From positions 1 through 9,024 of the forward strand of contig JAGOIO010000041.1 of NCBI GenBank assembly GCA_017995595.1: a stretch of DNA of 9,024 nt, in the 5' to 3' direction. Position 1 is the stretch's first letter. The number at the start of each line of letters is the position of its first letter. Origin of the DNA: a bacterium (GTDB lineage: Bacteria; Cyanobacteriota; Vampirovibrionia; Gastranaerophilales; Gastranaerophilaceae). The translations under genes were made by a program, and so were the position numbers. A model generated the notes under the pieces. It worked only from the letters and a program-made list of their open reading frames with translations, searched no databases and was not told where the DNA came from. Below are positions 6,584 to 9,024 of this stretch, piece after piece.

Positions 6584-7195
6584 CTATTTTTTTTCGGCTT
6601 CAACAGCTTTCAAAGAAGTAATCAGATTATATCTGTTTTCTTTAATGTCTTGAAGTGAATTCATAACTTTCTTAATTACAGAATAAGGAGTATTCTGGTC
6701 AGCTTTAATAGCAATACGTAGATCTGGATTCATGGAACGAGCAGCTTTTACCCATACTTTGAATTGATTATCAACACTATCTGTAGGTATACCTTGAGTT
6801 TTAAGAGCTTCATCCTGGTCTCTTTCAGGTAGATCTAAGAAAGTGCTCATTTTCTTCATCGGCACACCAAATGTGGTGTTCTTTCTGAAACTTTTAATTT
6901 GTTTAGGTGTAAATTTCACACCATATTGTTCTCCCACACTTACAAGTGTTTGTTCCATGTCATCTGGTTTATCCAGGGCCATAAATACTCTGCCTGCTGG
7001 ATCGACAAGGATTGAGAGGACATTCTTTTCTGGAATTTTAATTTCAGAAACAGAACCTGGTGTCGTTACTTTTACTGGTTCCTTTTGTACGAAGGTTGAT
7101 GTCAACATAAAAAAGGTCAAGAGCAATACAGTAACGTCACTCATCGCAGTCATATCGATGAAAGTTTCCTTTTTTGCAACTTTTACTTTAGCCAT
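6584..7195 (-). CDS. exbD: ExbD/TolR family biopolymer transporter (first copy in the operon)
   Basis: A 203-residue motor subunit. A short basic start (MAKVKVAKKE) is followed by TFIDMTAMSDVTVLLLTFFM (11-30), the membrane helix with the conserved Asp (D20). The periplasmic part begins at about 38 and contains an extra segment at about 90-145 (KQIKSFRKNTTFGVPMKK, then a region rich in acidic residues) not found in the E. coli protein, before the conserved NPDLRIAIKADQNTPYSVIKKVM (156-178). It follows exbB after 34 bases and precedes the other exbD by 7. Having two unlike ExbD subunits allows a mixed ExbD dimer inside the ExbB ring, which fits the two-ExbD layout common in Bacteroidetes; the mixed dimer is inference. 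Confidence 0.93.
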   Translation of the reverse strand: MAKVKVAKKETFIDMTAMSDVTVLLLTFFMLTSTFVQKEPVKVTTPGSVSEIKIPEKNVLSILVDPAGRVFMALDKPDDMEQTLVSVGEQYGVKFTPKQIKSFRKNTTFGVPMKKMSTFLDLPERDQDEALKTQGIPTDSVDNQFKVWVKAARSMNPDLRIAIKADQNTPYSVIKKVMNSLQDIKENRYNLITSLKAVEAEKK

Positions 7196-7229
7196 AAGTT
7201 ATTTCTATTTTAAAAAATTTATTTACTGC

Positions 7230-8048
7230 TTATTTGTGAGAAGCTGCAAATGTCTGAACAATAGAGAAACCTACTTCGTCAAGGCTAAATGTTAATTTAT
7301 CGATTTTGTTTGAATAATAGTTGTAAGAAATAACAGCTAAAGCACCAGTAGCAATACCACTAGCAGTGTTAATCAATGCTTCAGAGATACCTTGTGACAA
7401 AGCAGTAGAGTCAGCACCACCACCTGAAGACAAAGCAGCAAATGAACGGATCATACCGATTACAGTACCAAGAAGACCAAACAATGTACCTAAAGTAGTG
7501 ATAGTTGCAATGATAGGAAGATTTTCAGTCATCATTGGCAATTCAAGAGCTGTAGCTTCTTCAAGTTCTTTTTGAATAGCTAATAACTTTTGTTCTTTAC
7601 TTAAGCTAGCATCTTTTTCCATTTCATCATATTTAAGCAAAGTAGCACCTACTACATTAGCAACAGAACCTCTTTGTTTGTCACAAATAGCCTGAGCACC
7701 CTTAAGATCACCTTTTTCCAAAGCAGCTTTAATGTTTGCTACGAATTTAGTCAATGAACCTTTTCCATAAGCACTCTTAATAGCAATAAAACGCTCTACA
7801 CTTAAAGACAACACTGTGAACATTAAAGTTAAGATAATAGGTACAATTATACCACCTTTGTGCATAGTACCTAAGAATTTACCAGGAAGAGGATGATTAG
7901 CAGGATCGTTATTCACAAAGTTTGAAGGATTACCTAATACAAAATGATAAATGCAAACTGCAATAATCAAACACGCAATGATAACAAGACCCGCGTTTTT
8001 AATACCTTTAACAGACGTTTTCTTAGATTTTTTTTGAGTAGTTTCCAT
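7230..8048 (-). CDS. exbB: ExbB/TolQ/MotA family proton channel protein
   Basis: A 272-residue integral membrane protein forming the ring of the Ton motor. Hydrophobic segments lie at about 19-38 (an extra N-terminal helix), 66-90, 175-200 and 222-245. The family core is clear: LPIIATITTLGTLFGLLGTVIGMI (177-200), then ISEALINTASGIATGALAVISYN (221-243), the two helices that line the proton path and surround ExbD. A cytoplasmic stretch (about 91-170) is rich in charged residues (KAALEKGDLKGAQAICDKQ, KEQKLLAIQKELEEATALE). It is the first gene of the block; an AT-rich leader lies upstream. The ATG at 8048 is preceded by an A-rich stretch and no Shine-Dalgarno sequence, as for its neighbours. MotA or TolQ function is less likely because exbD and tonB follow directly. 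Confidence 0.95.
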   Translation of the reverse strand: METTQKKSKKTSVKGIKNAGLVIIACLIIAVCIYHFVLGNPSNFVNNDPANHPLPGKFLGTMHKGGIIVPIILTLMFTVLSLSVERFIAIKSAYGKGSLTKFVANIKAALEKGDLKGAQAICDKQRGSVANVVGATLLKYDEMEKDASLSKEQKLLAIQKELEEATALELPMMTENLPIIATITTLGTLFGLLGTVIGMIRSFAALSSGGGADSTALSQGISEALINTASGIATGALAVISYNYYSNKIDKLTFSLDEVGFSIVQTFAASHK

Positions 8049-8277
8049 AATAGTTTTTTTTAAACAATTTATTTTTAGAAATTAATAATTTTCACTTATA
8101 TAACTTAACTTTAATATAAATTCATATAAAGCTGCAAAAAGCAATGTGCCATTTTTTTAATAATAGCATATTCCATTTACGACTAACGAATTTCTTTTTT
8201 TATTTATTTCATAGCATATAATAAATACCTAAAATTGTGTCTAAATAGCATTTACTGTCTAAACGTAAAACGTGCAA

Positions 8278-8285
8278 CAAAAATA
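8278..8285 (-). promoter_or_regulatory. Alternative -7 box for the exbB operon
   Basis: Minus strand TATTTTTG fits TAnnTTTG and would give a leader of about 220 bases before exbB. No TTG element lies at the right distance upstream (nearest is about 31 bases away), so this is weak. Confidence 0.25.
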
Positions 8286-8341
8286 AGAACAAAATTGTTA
8301 CTATGGTACGTTTTTACAATTTTTAATCAGTTTTTTTTAGA

Positions 8342-8499
8342 GTAAATAGATATTATACACCTAAATAGATAAAAATATATAACACTAAAGATATATTAGC
8401 AATTATAACATATTATATATCTGCATTTTGTTGCAAATATAATAACAAAAGTAATATATACATTATCAAATTAAAAATAAGTCTGTAAATAGATATTAT
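8342..8499. repeat. Two copies of GTAAATAGATATTAT upstream of exbB
   Basis: Exact 15-bp copies at 8342-8356 and 8485-8499, with the shorter core TAAATAG(AT) again at 8242-8248 and 8362-8370 and, on the opposite strand, in ACTATTTAGATAGT (8578-8591). They could be repeated regulator sites for the operon, or merely low-complexity AT sequence. Confidence 0.4.
8434..8441 (-). promoter_or_regulatory. Candidate -7 box for the exbB operon
   Basis: On the minus strand TATATTTG (8441-8434) fits TAnnTTTG and is followed by CAACA, similar to the context after the tRNA -7 boxes. A TTTG (8470-8467) lies upstream but at 25 bases rather than 19-20. A second match, TACTTTTG (8453-8446), lies 4 bases further upstream. 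The leader would be about 380 bases. AT-rich sequence makes chance matches likely. Confidence 0.35.
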
Positions 8500-8811
8500 T
8501 TTGCTAAAATTAATATTTTATATCTATTATCAATACTCTAATAAAACTTCATTTCTCTGATTAAGATGTCTTTTGTAACTATTTAGATAGTAGATTCTAA
8601 TATTATTGCCAAAACCTTTGCCACACAATAATTTCAACTCTAAACACATTTAAACTATCATTGCTATATTATCGAGCAATAGTACTAAAAAAAAAACAAT
8701 TAGTCAATAAATTGCTATACAAATTCAACAAATTTAATTCTAGATGACAATATATAAGCAATAATTACATTTATCTAAACTCAAAATCTAAGATATAAGA
8801 TTAATTTGTTC

Positions 8812-8842
8812 TAATAATCAATTGATTTTCAAATGATTATTA
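8812..8842. repeat. Inverted repeat with nested inner dyad
   Basis: TAATAATCA (8812-8820) and TGATTATTA (8834-8842) are exact complements; inside, TTGA (8822-8825) and TCAA (8829-8832) pair as well, with one A/A mismatch between the two stems. No T run follows on either strand, so a regulator site or processing structure fits better than a terminator. Confidence 0.45.
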
Positions 8843-8880
8843 AATAACTATATTCCCTCATAAAATTTATATATGCAAAT

Positions 8881-9024
8881 AAAAACAGCAGCAATAATAT
8901 TCAGCGTAACCAGAAAGGTTCATGTAATCAAAGAAGGTGAAATAGATGTATAGAGGGCTCACCCACTAAATATCGAGTGAACCGTATAGAGACGCATATA
9001 CAACAAAAAAAGAGTCCCATTCAT
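8881..9024. other. Higher-GC segment at the window edge, unidentified
   Basis: GC content rises from about 18% (8701-8880) to about 37% here by hand count, which suggests a conserved or functional element. All minus-strand frames entering from the edge meet a stop within about 100 bases; the only plus-strand start (ATG at 8873) gives 26 codons. The minus-strand RNA can form GGUUCAC/GUGAGCC (8983-8977 with 8963-8957) using a G-U pair, where the plus strand would have a C-A mismatch. GTATAGAG occurs on both sides of this hairpin (8948-8955 and 8984-8991). I do not recognise the element. Confidence 0.3.

Larger units (their letters stand above)
8049..8880. other. Long AT-rich region upstream of exbB, no gene seen
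   Basis: Roughly 830 bases, about 18-20% GC in the part I counted (8701-8880), with frequent stops in all frames and no supportable gene. It must hold the promoter of the exbB operon. Short direct and inverted repeats within it are listed separately. No plus-strand promoter pattern was found. Confidence 0.6.

Noticed and set aside
6843..7295. A 150-codon plus-strand frame opposite the first exbD
   Set aside because: It overlaps two certain genes on the other strand and shows no domain of its own.
8660..8690. ATTGCT/AGCAAT dyad followed by an A run as a terminator
   Set aside because: The homopolymer is A on the strand where it follows the stem, and precedes the stem as T on the other, so it fits neither direction.
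8873..8953. A 26-codon plus-strand frame (MQIKTAAIIFSVTRK...)
   Set aside because: Short and without promoter; noted because it lies in the higher-GC edge segment, but not supported as a gene.

Overview
The window looks like a chromosomal stretch from a member of the Bacteroidales, probably Bacteroides or a close relative. The grounds are the low GC content, genes without Shine-Dalgarno sequences, promoter pairs that fit the Bacteroides -33/-7 pattern (TTTG, about 19-20 bases, TAnnTTTG), a TonB with the Bacteroidetes N-terminal signature (FEGRNKGYGAY) and an exbB-exbD-exbD-tonB gene order. The genus is an inference; no 16S rRNA is present.

Left end (1-1250, minus strand): a TetR-family regulator gene is followed after 24 bases by the 5' part of a 3-oxoacyl-ACP reductase gene (fabG type), which runs off the window. 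A promoter with a 9+9 bp inverted repeat lying across its -33 box and spacer suggests autoregulation by the TetR protein.

Middle (1226-2420, plus strand): two identical initiator tRNA-fMet(CAU) genes lie 596 bp apart. Each has its own promoter and intrinsic terminator. The 137-bp cassettes differ at only three positions, all outside the tRNA. The DNA between and after them carries no gene I can support; it holds a decayed 45-bp tandem repeat and small palindromes.

Main block (2420-8048, minus strand): six tightly packed genes, transcribed exbB > exbD > exbD > tonB > PstS-like lipoprotein > TPR protein, ending in a 16-bp perfect hairpin. The first four make an inner-membrane proton-driven motor and its TonB arm, which power outer-membrane receptors. 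The last two are exported proteins: a phosphate-binding-protein homologue with no pst transport genes beside it, and a tetratricopeptide scaffold. Gene order and 1-34 base gaps argue that all six are made together.

Right end (8049-9024): about 830 bases of very AT-rich sequence upstream of exbB contain candidate promoters and short repeats. Past about 8880 the GC content roughly doubles and the sequence can form a small hairpin; this may be part of an unrecognised element or RNA continuing past the window.

Overall this is mostly core-genome content. I see no mobile element, CRISPR array or defence system. The least explained parts are the PstS-like and TPR proteins inside a Ton operon and the segment at the right edge.
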